Assembly (NCBI GenBank): GCA_964244725.1
Contig: CAXTJQ010000002.1
Location: 391,477-455,476, forward strand
Length of the DNA stretch: 64,000 bases
From: Kumtagia sp964244725
GTDB lineage: Bacteria > Pseudomonadota > Alphaproteobacteria > Rhizobiales > Rhizobiaceae
Reading direction: 5' to 3'
Positions 17,446-26,545 of this stretch are shown here, piece by piece (positions within the stretch are counted from its first letter, which is position 1; every line of letters starts with the position of its first letter). The notes under the pieces were generated by a model. It was not told the DNA's origin. It made no database searches and worked only from the letters and a program-made list of their open reading frames with translations. The translations under genes were made by a program, and so were the position numbers.

Positions 17446-17460
17446 CTAAGGCTTTGTTAA
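17446..17460. promoter_or_regulatory. CtrA-box-like sequence upstream of the GGDEF gene
   Basis: CTAA-GGCTTTG-TTAA matches the alphaproteobacterial CtrA consensus TTAA-N7-TTAA(C) with one mismatch. It lies in the 278-base divergent region between the GGDEF gene (start 17301) and the GFA-family gene (start 17580). The site is short, so chance occurrence is possible; the location in an AT-rich promoter stretch and the presence of cckA in the window raise interest. Confidence 0.35.
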
Positions 17461-17579
17461 TTTGGGCGACGTTGGCAAAAGCCACGCGGATCAGTCGCGC
17501 TCGAAAAGGTCGCACTCTGGATCGCGGATTGTGGAATTCGGAGTATTTTTTTCCAGCTTCCAAGCCTTCGGGGAAAGAG

Positions 17580-18011
17580 ATGAGCGAGATCGCTGATGTT
17601 CACCAAGGATCATGCAACTGCCGGGCCGTCCGGTTTTCGACCCTTGGCCCCTTGCGGGGTGTGATCTACTGCCACTGCGGCCAATGCCGAAAGCAATCCG
17701 GCCACTATCTCGCCGCAACGAGCGTTCCAGTGGACCGACTGACGATCGATGGCGAGGACGAGATTACGTGGTATGCCGCGTCATCTCGGGCGCAGCGCGG
17801 CTTCTGCCGAAGATGCGGATCCAGTCTGTTCTGGAAACGGTCAGGCGGAACGCATGTGTCGATCCTGGCGGGCGCCTTCGAGACGCCCAGCGGGCTGACC
17901 GAATTGCGCCATATCTTCGTCGCAGAAAAAGGCGACTACTACGACCTTGCCGACGACCTTCCGGCTTTGGAGCAGGACCATACGGGATTGTCGGCGCAAG
18001 GAACCGGTTGA
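17580..18011 (+). CDS. GFA family (glutathione-dependent formaldehyde-activating-like / CENP-V) zinc protein
   Basis: This 143-residue protein has the GFA cysteine pattern: GSCNCRAVRF near the N-terminus, YCHCGQCRKQSG in the middle and FCRRCGSSLFW later, which together bind two zincs. Members of this family have been linked to the glutathione-formaldehyde adduct, but most are of unproven function. The start at 17580 follows GGGAAAGAG. A longer upstream in-frame ORF (from 17250) lies over the promoter and is not family sequence. Confidence 0.88.
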   Translation: MSEIADVHQGSCNCRAVRFSTLGPLRGVIYCHCGQCRKQSGHYLAATSVPVDRLTIDGEDEITWYAASSRAQRGFCRRCGSSLFWKRSGGTHVSILAGAFETPSGLTELRHIFVAEKGDYYDLADDLPALEQDHTGLSAQGTG

Positions 18012-18089
18012 CGGCGAGGATATGCCGGGCGCTGTTGCGTCCATTCCGGTTTTCGCTAAAGGGTCGACCATCCTTGATCGCGGTCGTCC

Positions 18090-18449
18090 ATGCAACGTCT
18101 TCTCAGCGCTTTCCAAAATTCGATTCGGGCCCTTCGCCGGCTCGTCAGGTCCGAGAAGGCGTTTCAGCAGGAGGCCGCGCTTTTCGTGCTCGCGCTTCCG
18201 GCCGCCTGGTTCCTCGCCGGGTCATGGTGGTCGTTCGGCTTGCTGATCGGCGTCGTCGTGCTGATCATGATCGTGGAGATCTTGAACACCGGCATCGAAG
18301 CCGCTTGCGACGCACTGTCGCGCGAGTTCAACCTGGAAATCCAGTTCGCCAAGGATTGCGGCTCGCTGGCCGTGCTGATGACGATCTTCGTGGGCGTCGG
18401 CGTGTGGGGACTGACGCTCGCGCAACGCGTCTTCGGCTTCGGAGGTTAG
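18090..18449 (+). CDS. dgkA: Diacylglycerol kinase DgkA
   Basis: The 119-residue integral membrane kinase recycles diacylglycerol to phosphatidic acid. It has the expected three hydrophobic helices and the family signature EILNTGIEAACDALS, followed by QFAKDCGSLAV. The length matches bacterial DgkA. It stands alone between the GFA gene and nadE, all on the plus strand with gaps of 78 and 169 bases. Confidence 0.93.
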   Translation: MQRLLSAFQNSIRALRRLVRSEKAFQQEAALFVLALPAAWFLAGSWWSFGLLIGVVVLIMIVEILNTGIEAACDALSREFNLEIQFAKDCGSLAVLMTIFVGVGVWGLTLAQRVFGFGG

Positions 18450-18618
18450 CTCCGCGATTGCGGCAAGGTGATTTGTTCATCTGGTTGACAGGCCAGTTCC
18501 GGCCTGAAGCGTTGGGCCGTCCGCCTGAAATTGGGTCACTTTTCAGGGCGGGCCGCGACGCGGTTTGGTCCAATGTTCCGTCATTGCGGGACAATGTGGC
18601 GCACGCTACATCGGCTTC

Positions 18619-20298
18619 ATGACCAGCCCCGCACCCGATACCTTGCGAATTGCCGTCGCACAGCTCAATCCGACAGTCGGCGACATTGCCGGAAATCTTG
18701 CGATGGCGCGCGGCGCGCGGGCGGACGCGGCGCGGCAAGGCGCCGACCTCGTCCTTTATACCGAGCTGTTTCTGGCCGGCTACCCGCCAGAGGACCTCGT
18801 AATACGCCCCGCTTTCCTCTCCGCCTGCGAGCGTGCGGCCCTGGATTTCGCCGGCGACACAGCCGATGGCGGACCGGGTGTCGTCATCGGTTTGCCGCTC
18901 AAGCGCAAGAGTGGCGTACACAACGCGGTCATCGTCGCCGATGGCGGCAGCGTCGTCGCCGAGCGCTACAAGCTCGATTTGCCGAACTATGGCGAGTTCG
19001 ACGAGAAGCGCGTTTTCCAGCCCGGTCCGGACATGCCGGGTCCGGTCAATTTTCGCGGCGTTCGTATCGGCATTCCCATCTGCGAGGACATATGGGGCGA
19101 ACTCGGAGTCTGCGAAACGCTGGCCGAGAGCGGCGCGGAATTGCTGCTGGTTCCCAACGGCTCGCCCTATTACCGCGGCAAGGTCGACATCCGACATCAG
19201 GTCGCAATCCGGCAAGTGATCGAAAGCGGCCTGCCGCTGCTCTACGCCGCGCAACTCGGCGGCCAGGACGAACTGGTCTTCGACGGCGCGTCATTCGGCA
19301 TCAACGCGGATTCCTCGCTGGCCTTCCAGATGGGTCAATTCGAAGAGGCGGTCGCCGTAACGACATGGTCGCGGGAGGAAAGAGGCTGGCGCTGCGCCGG
19401 CGGGCCGATGTCGAAGATACCCGAAAAGGAGGAGGCGGATTACCGCGCCTGCATGCTTGGCCTGCGCGACTACGTCAACAAGAACGGTTTCAAGGACGTG
19501 GTGCTCGGCATGTCAGGCGGGATCGATTCGGCGATCTGCGCCGCGCTTTCGGTCGACGCGCTCGGCGAGGAGCGGCTGCGCGCCGTCATGATGCCCTACC
19601 GCTACACCTCGGCGGACTCCCTGAAGGATGCCGAGGACTGCGCACGGGCGCTTGGTTGCCGATACGACATCGTCCCGATCATCGATCCTGTCGAAGGGTT
19701 TTCCCGCGCCCTTGGGCCATTGTTTCAGGGGACTGAGCAAGGCGTCACCGAGGAAAACCTGCAAAGCCGCGCGCGCGGCGCCATCCTGATGGCCATCTCG
19801 AACAAATTCGGCTCGATGGTCGTCACCACCGGCAACAAATCGGAGATGTCGGTCGGCTACGCCACGCTTTACGGCGATATGAACGGCGGGTTCAATCCGA
19901 TCAAGGACCTCTACAAGATGCAGGTCTACGCGCTGGCGCGATGGCGCAACGCCCATGTGCCGCCGGGCGCGCTAGGCCCTTCGGGCGAAGTCATCCCCGC
20001 CAACATCATCGACAAGGCGCCTTCGGCCGAACTGCGCGAAAACCAGACCGACCAGGATTCGCTGCCGCCCTATCCGGCGCTTGACGACATGCTCGAATGC
20101 CTGGTGGAAAACGAGATGGGGGTCGACGAGATCGTCGCGCGGGGCTACGACCGCGCTACCGTGCAGCGGATCGAGCACCTGCTCTATATCGCCGAATACA
20201 AGCGTCGCCAGGCCGCGCCCGGCGTCAAGATCACCAGGAAGAATTTCGGCCGCGACCGGCGCTATCCGATCACCAACCGGTTTCGGGATCGGGGCTAG
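18619..20298 (+). CDS. nadE: Glutamine-dependent NAD(+) synthetase NadE
   Basis: The 559-residue enzyme makes NAD from nicotinate adenine dinucleotide, ATP and glutamine. The N-terminal nitrilase-like glutaminase carries the triad Glu49 (YTELFLAGYPPED), Lys118 (ERYKLDLPNYG) and Cys155 (GIPICEDIWG). The C-terminal synthetase has the pyrophosphate loop SGGIDS at 299-304 and the TGNKSEMSVGYATLYGD motif. The start at 18619 gives the usual N-terminus; an earlier ATG at 18565 adds unrelated residues. The GNAT remnant follows after 3 bases. Confidence 0.97.
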   Translation: MTSPAPDTLRIAVAQLNPTVGDIAGNLAMARGARADAARQGADLVLYTELFLAGYPPEDLVIRPAFLSACERAALDFAGDTADGGPGVVIGLPLKRKSGVHNAVIVADGGSVVAERYKLDLPNYGEFDEKRVFQPGPDMPGPVNFRGVRIGIPICEDIWGELGVCETLAESGAELLLVPNGSPYYRGKVDIRHQVAIRQVIESGLPLLYAAQLGGQDELVFDGASFGINADSSLAFQMGQFEEAVAVTTWSREERGWRCAGGPMSKIPEKEEADYRACMLGLRDYVNKNGFKDVVLGMSGGIDSAICAALSVDALGEERLRAVMMPYRYTSADSLKDAEDCARALGCRYDIVPIIDPVEGFSRALGPLFQGTEQGVTEENLQSRARGAILMAISNKFGSMVVTTGNKSEMSVGYATLYGDMNGGFNPIKDLYKMQVYALARWRNAHVPPGALGPSGEVIPANIIDKAPSAELRENQTDQDSLPPYPALDDMLECLVENEMGVDEIVARGYDRATVQRIEHLLYIAEYKRRQAAPGVKITRKNFGRDRRYPITNRFRDRG

Positions 20299-20301
20299 AG
20301 A

Positions 20302-20704
20302 TTGGAGGTGTCGGAAATCGCGATCAGTTTCGACCTGTCGCGCATCGATTTTCGGCGGACGTCCGATTTGCTGATGGCCAGTTATTGGGGTGGCCACCGC
20401 ACCGACGTCATCAATCGGCGCGCGTTCGAGCATTCGCTCTGCGTGGCGGCTTTTGTTGAAGAAGAGCAGATCGGTTTCGCCCGCGCTGTCACCGATTTCT
20501 CCGTCATGGCCTACCTTTCCGATGTCATGGTCTGGCCTGACCATCGTGGCCGAGGCGTCGGTCAGTTGCTTGTAAAGGCTCTGCTCGATCATCCCGACTT
20601 GTCGACAGTCGTGCATTTTCTCTCTGACGACCGTCGATGCACATGGGCTGTATGAGCGGTTCGGTTTCAGGACGGAGGGCTCATACATGCGGCTGGATCG
20701 TTAG
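20302..20704 (+). pseudogene. GNAT family N-acetyltransferase, frameshifted
   Basis: The first frame encodes a GNAT domain through the acetyl-CoA loop MVWPDHRGRGVGQLL and stops early at about residue 117. The normal C-terminal end of this family, DAHGLYERFGF and MRLDR, is present downstream but in the +1 frame, ending at 20704. The two parts join near 20614, beside a TTTT run, where one extra base would explain the break. Either the gene is a recent pseudogene or this is a sequencing error. Start is uncertain (TTG 20302 or GTG 20308); it directly follows nadE. Confidence 0.85.
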
Positions 20705-20756
20705 CGCGCGGAACCGCGCCTTGTGAATTGCGGACTGTTCCTTTAACCCCCGCCCC

Positions 20757-22133
20757 ATGACCGTAACCGTCCGTTTCGCTCCGTCGCCGACGGGCAACAT
20801 CCATATCGGCAATGCCCGCACGGCACTCTTCAACTGGCTCTTCGCGCTCAATCACCGCGGCCGCTTCATCCAGCGTTTCGACGACACCGATGTCGCCCGG
20901 TCGACCCAGGCATTCGCCAACTCCATCCTCTACGACCTGCATTGGCTCGGCATCTTTCCCGAAGCGACGGAATATCAGTCGCGGCGCACCGAATATTACG
21001 ATGCGGCCGTGCAAAGGCTAATAGCCGCGGGTGTCGTCTATCCATGTTTCGAGACTGCCGAGGAACTCGACCTGCGGAGGAAAATCCGCCTGTCGCGCAA
21101 ATTGCCGCCGGTGTATGGCCGCGAGGCGCTGGCGCTCACGGCCGACGAAACGGCCGCGCTGAAGGCCGATGGTCGCAAGCCCCACTGGCGCTTCCTGCTG
21201 CCGAACTTTGCCGGCGCCGACCCGATGGAGACCTTCCGAACCGAGATCCGCTGGACCGACCTAGTTCGTGGCGAGGAGACCGTCGATCTGGCGTCGTTGT
21301 CGGATCCGGTGCTGGTGCGCGAGGACGGGACCTATCTCTACACCCTGCCGTCCGTCGTCGACGACATCGAGATGGGCATCACGCATCTCATCCGGGGCGA
21401 CGATCACGTCACCAACACGGCGGTGCAGATCGCGATCTTCAAGGCCCTCGGCGCCGACCTGCCGCGTTTCGGGCACCACAACCTGCTGACTACGTCGACC
21501 GGCGAAGGGCTCTCGAAGCGCAGCGGCGCGCTCTCCATCCGGAGCCTGCGCGAGCAGGGCATCGAACCGATGGCGATCGCGTCCTTGGCCGTGCTGACCG
21601 GCACGTCCGAAAACACCAGCGCGGTCGCCACCATGGCGGAACTCGCCCGGCGCTTCGACCCCGCTGCGGTGTCGAAATCGGCGTCGAAATTCGACCCCTC
21701 CGATCTGGTCGGCCTCAACCGAACGCTTCTCCAGGCGATGCCGTTCGAGGAGGTCCGGGACAGGCTTGCGGTGATCGGCGTGACGGGTGAGCACGCCGAA
21801 CCGTTCTGGCTGGCGGTGCGGGGCAATGTGGATACGGTCGCCGATGCGACCGCCTGGTGGCGCATCCTGCGCGACGGCCCCGCCGAACCGCCCGAATTGG
21901 CGGAAGACGATCTCGCCTTCGTCCGTTCGGCGTTCGATCTTCTGCCTGAGGAACCCTGGGATCGTTCGACCTGGAAGTTGTGGACCGACGCCGTGAAAGC
22001 GTCCAGCGGCCGCAAAGGCAGGCCGCTTTTCATGCCGTTGCGCCTGGCGCTCACGGGACGGTCCTCTGGGCCGGAACTGGCGGAGCTGCTGCCGCTGTTG
22101 GGTCGGGAAGGAATTTGGGCCCGACGACCCTGA
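20757..22133 (+). CDS. gltX: Glutamyl-tRNA synthetase
   Basis: This class I aminoacyl-tRNA synthetase charges tRNA-Glu. The 458-residue protein has the HIGH motif as HIGN at 16-19 in PSPTGNIHIGNARTALFNW and the KMSKS-equivalent LSKRSGA. The helical anticodon-binding region follows. Many alphaproteobacteria carry two gltX genes and often use one for tRNA-Gln too; which copy this is cannot be told here. Its last 83 bases overlap the convergent DUF2865 gene. Confidence 0.95.
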   Translation: MTVTVRFAPSPTGNIHIGNARTALFNWLFALNHRGRFIQRFDDTDVARSTQAFANSILYDLHWLGIFPEATEYQSRRTEYYDAAVQRLIAAGVVYPCFETAEELDLRRKIRLSRKLPPVYGREALALTADETAALKADGRKPHWRFLLPNFAGADPMETFRTEIRWTDLVRGEETVDLASLSDPVLVREDGTYLYTLPSVVDDIEMGITHLIRGDDHVTNTAVQIAIFKALGADLPRFGHHNLLTTSTGEGLSKRSGALSIRSLREQGIEPMAIASLAVLTGTSENTSAVATMAELARRFDPAAVSKSASKFDPSDLVGLNRTLLQAMPFEEVRDRLAVIGVTGEHAEPFWLAVRGNVDTVADATAWWRILRDGPAEPPELAEDDLAFVRSAFDLLPEEPWDRSTWKLWTDAVKASSGRKGRPLFMPLRLALTGRSSGPELAELLPLLGREGIWARRP

Positions 22134-23178
22134 CCTTTCGATCGCCTTCGTCGCGTCCGGGCCGCGGCTGGTTCGTAGGCGCAAGCTGTTCGGCAACCTT
22201 GGGCTTCCCGGTGGCGGGGGGAGGGACGATCGTCACGATGCTGCCAGGGTTGGGCTTGGGCTCGGCGTCCACGGGTGGCCTGGTGGTCGCGGAGCCTGGG
22301 GGCGGCGGCGATTCGGGGAGGACGTTGAACTCTTTGCCCGCGCTGCAGCCGCAGGCCGGCGCGCGCGGCATCGACGTCCGCCGGTGGCGGAATGCCGTGG
22401 GCAGGTCGGCATAAGGCAACCCGTCCCGCGTCGACAGCATATGCGCCGGGTCGTCTGTTTCACGCGGACCGTAGTAAACCCGCATATCGGTCTCCGGGCA
22501 GGCCGTCTCGCAGTTTTCCTGGTCGCGGTCGAAATCGCCCACGGTCGATGCCGCCGACATCGGGAAGAAATAGCCGTCACAGGTCCGCACGCACATGGTG
22601 CGGAAGGATTGCCGGGAATCTTCCCGCTCGCCCGGAAAGGCGGCGGACGGTTCTTCGACGGGCGAGTCTTGCCGCCCGCCGAGAAGGGCTTCCAGCGGTT
22701 GGGGATTCCCAGCCCTTCCATCCTCGGGAAGCGGCGGCTCGGTCGCCGCCTCGCGATCGGGTGGCCGCGAGGGCGCGCGGTTGCGGCAATCGTTTGCGTC
22801 GAGCGCTTCCAGGAGGCGAATGCGATCCTTGGCGCTCACGCCGCCGCGAGCGGCGCGCCGGTCGCGTTGGAGCACCTGAAGGTTGCGCTTCATCCTGGCG
22901 ATCGTGCCGTTGAGCGCGGCGCATTGGCGGACGTTTCGCGCGATGATCGCAAAGCCGCAGCCCGCGTCCGTGCGCTGGCCTTCGGCGACCGCCATCTCGT
23001 CACGCTGGCGGACGATCGCGGCATCATATTTTTCGGCGCTGAAGCGCGCGCCGCCACCGCCCGCGAGCTCGGATTCGAGTTGCCGGCATATTCGCGCCGC
23101 TGCAACCGCCCGATCCAAGCCGCCCGACGCGACAAACACCATCAGCAGGCCGAGGATTGCGAGCAGGCGGCGCGGCAT
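22051..23178 (-). CDS. Secreted DUF2865 domain protein
   Basis: The 375-residue protein starts with a signal peptide (MPRRLLAILGLLMVFVASGGL, cut near Ala28). It has a helical middle with regularly placed Cys residues and the DUF2865 signature CVRTCDGYFFPMS followed by a second Cys cluster. The C-terminal part is proline-rich and disordered. The function is unknown; the family is found in Rhizobiales and is exported. It starts two bases after the maeB stop and so is probably co-translated with it. Its 3' end overlaps gltX by 83 bases in convergent orientation. Confidence 0.82.
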   Translation of the reverse strand: MPRRLLAILGLLMVFVASGGLDRAVAAARICRQLESELAGGGGARFSAEKYDAAIVRQRDEMAVAEGQRTDAGCGFAIIARNVRQCAALNGTIARMKRNLQVLQRDRRAARGGVSAKDRIRLLEALDANDCRNRAPSRPPDREAATEPPLPEDGRAGNPQPLEALLGGRQDSPVEEPSAAFPGEREDSRQSFRTMCVRTCDGYFFPMSAASTVGDFDRDQENCETACPETDMRVYYGPRETDDPAHMLSTRDGLPYADLPTAFRHRRTSMPRAPACGCSAGKEFNVLPESPPPPGSATTRPPVDAEPKPNPGSIVTIVPPPATGKPKVAEQLAPTNQPRPGRDEGDRKVRVVGPKFLPDPTAAAAPPVPAQRTVP

Positions 23179-23180
23179 CG

Positions 23181-25502
23181 TCAGGCCACCAACGTTCCCT
23201 GCGCGCGCTGATCGGCCTCGACCACTGCAAGCGCGGTCATGTTGACGATGCCGCGCGACGTGACAGACGGCGTCAGGATGTGGGCCGGCCGGTCCGTACC
23301 CAGCAGGATCGGGCCGACATGCAGCGCATCGGTCATCTGCTTGACGGTGGTCAGAGCGATGTTGGCCGAGTCGAGATTTGGAAAGACGAGCAGATTGGCT
23401 TCGCCCCTCAACGCGGAGTGCGGATAGATGCGCTGGCGCAAAAGTTCGGACAGCGCCGAGTCGGCGTGCATCTCGCCGTCGCTTTCGAGGTCGGGCGCCC
23501 GCTCGCGCAACAATCTGGCGGCAGCTCGCATCTTCAGGGCGCTCGGCGAATCGCGCGAGCCGAAATTGGAATGGGAGACCAGCGCAGCCTTGGGTTCTAT
23601 GCCGAAGCGGCGAATTTCCTCCGCCGCCAGAATCGCCATCTCGACGATTTCTTGCGCCGAAGGATCGACGGTCACGTAGGTGTCGGTGAGGAACATGACG
23701 CCCCGCGCCGAGATCAGCATCGAGAGCGCCGACAGGTCGAGATCGCGCACCCCGGGACGCGGGCCGATGATCAGCGCGACGTTGCGCAGGTGCCGCTCGA
23801 AGCGGCCTTCGAGCCCGCAGATCATGGCGTCGGCATCGTTCCGCTTCAGCGCGAGCGCCGCGATGACGGTCACGTCGGTGCGCACCATGGTGCGGGCGGC
23901 TTCCGGTGTGATGCCCCGTCGGCCGGCAAGCTCGACCAGGAGATCGACATAGTCGCGGTAGCGCGGATCGTCTTCGGGGTTGATCAGCTCGAAATGCTCG
24001 CCTGGCCGGATGCGCAGCCCGTAACGCTTCAGCCGAACCTCGACGACATGCGGACGGCCGATCAGGATCGGCCTCGCGATTTCCTCGTCGATGACTACCT
24101 GCGCGGCGCGCAGAACGCGCTCGTCCTCGCCATCGGCGTAGATCACGCGCTTGGCCCGGGAGAGCTTCGCGGCCGAGAACACCGGCTTCATGACCAGGCC
24201 GGAGCGGAAGACGAAGCGGTTGAGACGGTCGATATAGGCGGGGAAGTCGATGATCGGCCGCGTCGCGACGCCGCTGTCGCAAGCGGCCTTCGCCACGGCC
24301 GGCGCGATGCGCAGGATGAGGCGCGGGTCGAACGGCGAGGGGATCAGGAAGTCGGGCCCGAACACGGGCGTCTCCGCGGAATAGGCGCGTGCGGCGACAT
24401 CGGACGGCTCCTCGCGCGCCAGCGCCGCGATGGCGCGCACCGCGGCCATCTTCATCTCCTCGTTGATGGCGCTCGCGCCGCAATCCAGCGCACCCCGGAA
24501 AATATAGGGAAAGCAGAGCACATTGTTGACCTGATTGGGAAAGTCGGAGCGTCCGGTGCAGATCATCGCGTCCGGTCGGGCCGCTCGCGCGACATCCGGC
24601 ATGATTTCCGGGTTGGGATTGGCCAGCGCCAGGATCAGCGGCTTGTCGGCCATATGCGTCAGCAATTCGGGCTTCAGCACGCCTGCCGCCGAAAGGCCGA
24701 GAAAAACGTCCGCGCCGGCAATCACCTCGGCAAGCGTCCGCGCCGGCGTCTGCTTGACATAGGGGTCCTTCCAGCGATCCATCTCGTCGACGCGCCCCTC
24801 GTACGCCACGCCGAAGCGATCGGTGACCCAGATGTTGTCAATTTTCGCGCCGAGCAGGACCAGCAGGTTGAGACAGGCAAGCGCCGCCGCGCCGGCGCCG
24901 GACGTGACGATCTTGATGTCGGTGATCGACTTGCCCGCAAGCTCCAACCCGTTCAGAACGGCCGCCGCGACGATGATCGCCGTGCCGTGCTGATCGTCGT
25001 GAAAGACGGGAATCTTCATCCGCGCCTTGAGTCGCGCCTCGACCTCGAAGCACTCCGGGGCCTTGATATCCTCCAGATTGATGCCGCCGAAGGTCGGCTC
25101 GAGAGCCGACACCGTTTCGACCATTCGGTCGATTTCCGGGGCGTCGATTTCGATATCGAAGACGTCGATGCCGGCGAATTTCTTGAACAGGACGGCCTTG
25201 CCCTCCATGACCGGCTTTGACGCCAGCGGGCCGATATTGCCGAGGCCGAGCACGGCGCTGCCGTTCGAGATGACGCCGACCAGATTGGCGCGGCCGGTGT
25301 AGTCGGCGGCCGACGCGGGGTTGTCGCTGATTTCCAGGCATGGCGCGGCGACGCCCGGCGAATAGGCGAGCGCCAGGTCGCGCTGGTTGCCGAGCGGCTT
25401 GGTCGCCTGGATCTCGAGTTTTCCCGGCGTCGGGTAGCGATGATAATAGAGCGCCGCCTCGTCGAGGTCGGATCGCGCCAGCTTCGCGCTCTCGCTGTCC
25501 AT
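23181..25502 (-). CDS. maeB: NADP-dependent malic enzyme with phosphotransacetylase-like domain (MaeB)
   Basis: The 773-residue protein has an N-terminal malic enzyme (about 1-430) that decarboxylates malate to pyruvate, with the motifs YSPGVAAPC, FHDDQHGTA and VTSGAGAAALA. A C-terminal phosphate acetyltransferase-like domain (about 440-770) is usual for large proteobacterial MaeB and is thought to be regulatory. ATG 25502 is preceded by AAGGA at 7 bases; a GTG 21 bases upstream is less likely. A DUF2865 gene follows two bases after the stop. Confidence 0.95.
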   Translation of the reverse strand: MDSESAKLARSDLDEAALYYHRYPTPGKLEIQATKPLGNQRDLALAYSPGVAAPCLEISDNPASAADYTGRANLVGVISNGSAVLGLGNIGPLASKPVMEGKAVLFKKFAGIDVFDIEIDAPEIDRMVETVSALEPTFGGINLEDIKAPECFEVEARLKARMKIPVFHDDQHGTAIIVAAAVLNGLELAGKSITDIKIVTSGAGAAALACLNLLVLLGAKIDNIWVTDRFGVAYEGRVDEMDRWKDPYVKQTPARTLAEVIAGADVFLGLSAAGVLKPELLTHMADKPLILALANPNPEIMPDVARAARPDAMICTGRSDFPNQVNNVLCFPYIFRGALDCGASAINEEMKMAAVRAIAALAREEPSDVAARAYSAETPVFGPDFLIPSPFDPRLILRIAPAVAKAACDSGVATRPIIDFPAYIDRLNRFVFRSGLVMKPVFSAAKLSRAKRVIYADGEDERVLRAAQVVIDEEIARPILIGRPHVVEVRLKRYGLRIRPGEHFELINPEDDPRYRDYVDLLVELAGRRGITPEAARTMVRTDVTVIAALALKRNDADAMICGLEGRFERHLRNVALIIGPRPGVRDLDLSALSMLISARGVMFLTDTYVTVDPSAQEIVEMAILAAEEIRRFGIEPKAALVSHSNFGSRDSPSALKMRAAARLLRERAPDLESDGEMHADSALSELLRQRIYPHSALRGEANLLVFPNLDSANIALTTVKQMTDALHVGPILLGTDRPAHILTPSVTSRGIVNMTALAVVEADQRAQGTLVA

Positions 25503-25583
25503 TCGCGCGTCCTTCGTCACCACCGCCGAACTCAGCCTATCACCGCCGACCTTGTCACAGGCTGACCGTCCAGGGTGGAGACG

Positions 25584-26363
25584 TCAGAACGCGCTGACAT
25601 ACAGGCCGCCGTCGACGGGAATATTTTGGCCGGTCATGTAGCCTGCGTGGACCGAGCACAGGAAGGCGCAGATCTGGCCGAATTCCGCGGGCGTGCCGAG
25701 GCGCTTGGCCGGAACGCTCTCGCTCAGCCGCGCCTTGCGGGCGCGGGCGTCGTCGGGATCCTCTGGCACGTTGGGATCATGCGGCCCGCGCAAGCGATCG
25801 GTGTCGAGCTTGCCGGGCAGCATGTTGTTGATGGTTACGTTGCGATCGGCGACGCCGCGGGCGATTCCCGAAAGGAATGATGTCAGGCCCGCGCGGGCCG
25901 CCGAAGACAGGTCGAGACCAGCGATCGGCATGTAGACGGACAGCGACGTGACGTTGACGATGCGGCCGAATCCGCGAGAGGCCATGCCGTCGACGACGGC
26001 CTGGATCATTTCGAACGGCGTGACCATGTTGTTGGTGAGGCCGTCGAGGATAGCCTTGCGGTCGAGCTCGCGGAAATCGCGAAATGGCGGGCCGCCATTG
26101 TTGTTGACCAGGATATCCGGCTCGGGGCAGGCGGCCAGGAGCGCCTGCTGAACCTGCGGGTCGGATACATCGCCGGGCGCTTCGATCACGCCGACCTGAT
26201 ATCGCGCCCGGATCTCGTCGGCCGTGCGGGCGAGGATATCCTTCTGGCGGCCGTTGACGACGAGGTCCACGCCGGCTTCCGCCAGCGCGAGAGCGCATCC
26301 CTTGCCGAGGCCCTTGCTCGATGCGCAGACGATCGCCCGCTTGCCGCGAATTCCGAGATCCAT
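25584..26363 (-). CDS. SDR family oxidoreductase with altered catalytic site
   Basis: The 259-residue short-chain dehydrogenase/reductase has the cofactor loop ASSKGLGKG at 14-22 (altered TGxxxGxG), NNNGGPP at 87-93 and the catalytic Ser140 in NVTSLSV. The position of the catalytic Tyr holds Ser153 and the Lys position holds Arg157 (SSAARAGL in place of YSAAKAAL). Several FabG-like subfamilies share this change, so it is probably fixed and not a sequencing error. The reaction is unknown. It is divergent from the MFS gene. Confidence 0.88.
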   Translation of the reverse strand: MDLGIRGKRAIVCASSKGLGKGCALALAEAGVDLVVNGRQKDILARTADEIRARYQVGVIEAPGDVSDPQVQQALLAACPEPDILVNNNGGPPFRDFRELDRKAILDGLTNNMVTPFEMIQAVVDGMASRGFGRIVNVTSLSVYMPIAGLDLSSAARAGLTSFLSGIARGVADRNVTINNMLPGKLDTDRLRGPHDPNVPEDPDDARARKARLSESVPAKRLGTPAEFGQICAFLCSVHAGYMTGQNIPVDGGLYVSAF

Positions 26364-26545
26364 GCGCCTGTCCTTTGAGTTCGAGCCGCAACCTACCGTG
26401 TGGCCGCCTGAAACGGCAACCGTTGGCGGTCGACATGTCTGACGATGCATCGGCCACCGCACGGATAACAGGTCGCTCCCCTCAAAGGTCCATGGTATGC
26501 GCAGCCCGCCGGAAACAGCCGGTCTCGACCGTACCGCAGGCCCGA

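Noticed and set aside
20706..20719. GCGCGG-AA-CCGCGC hairpin between the GNAT remnant and gltX
   Set aside because: Loop of two bases and no T tail make a terminator unlikely.
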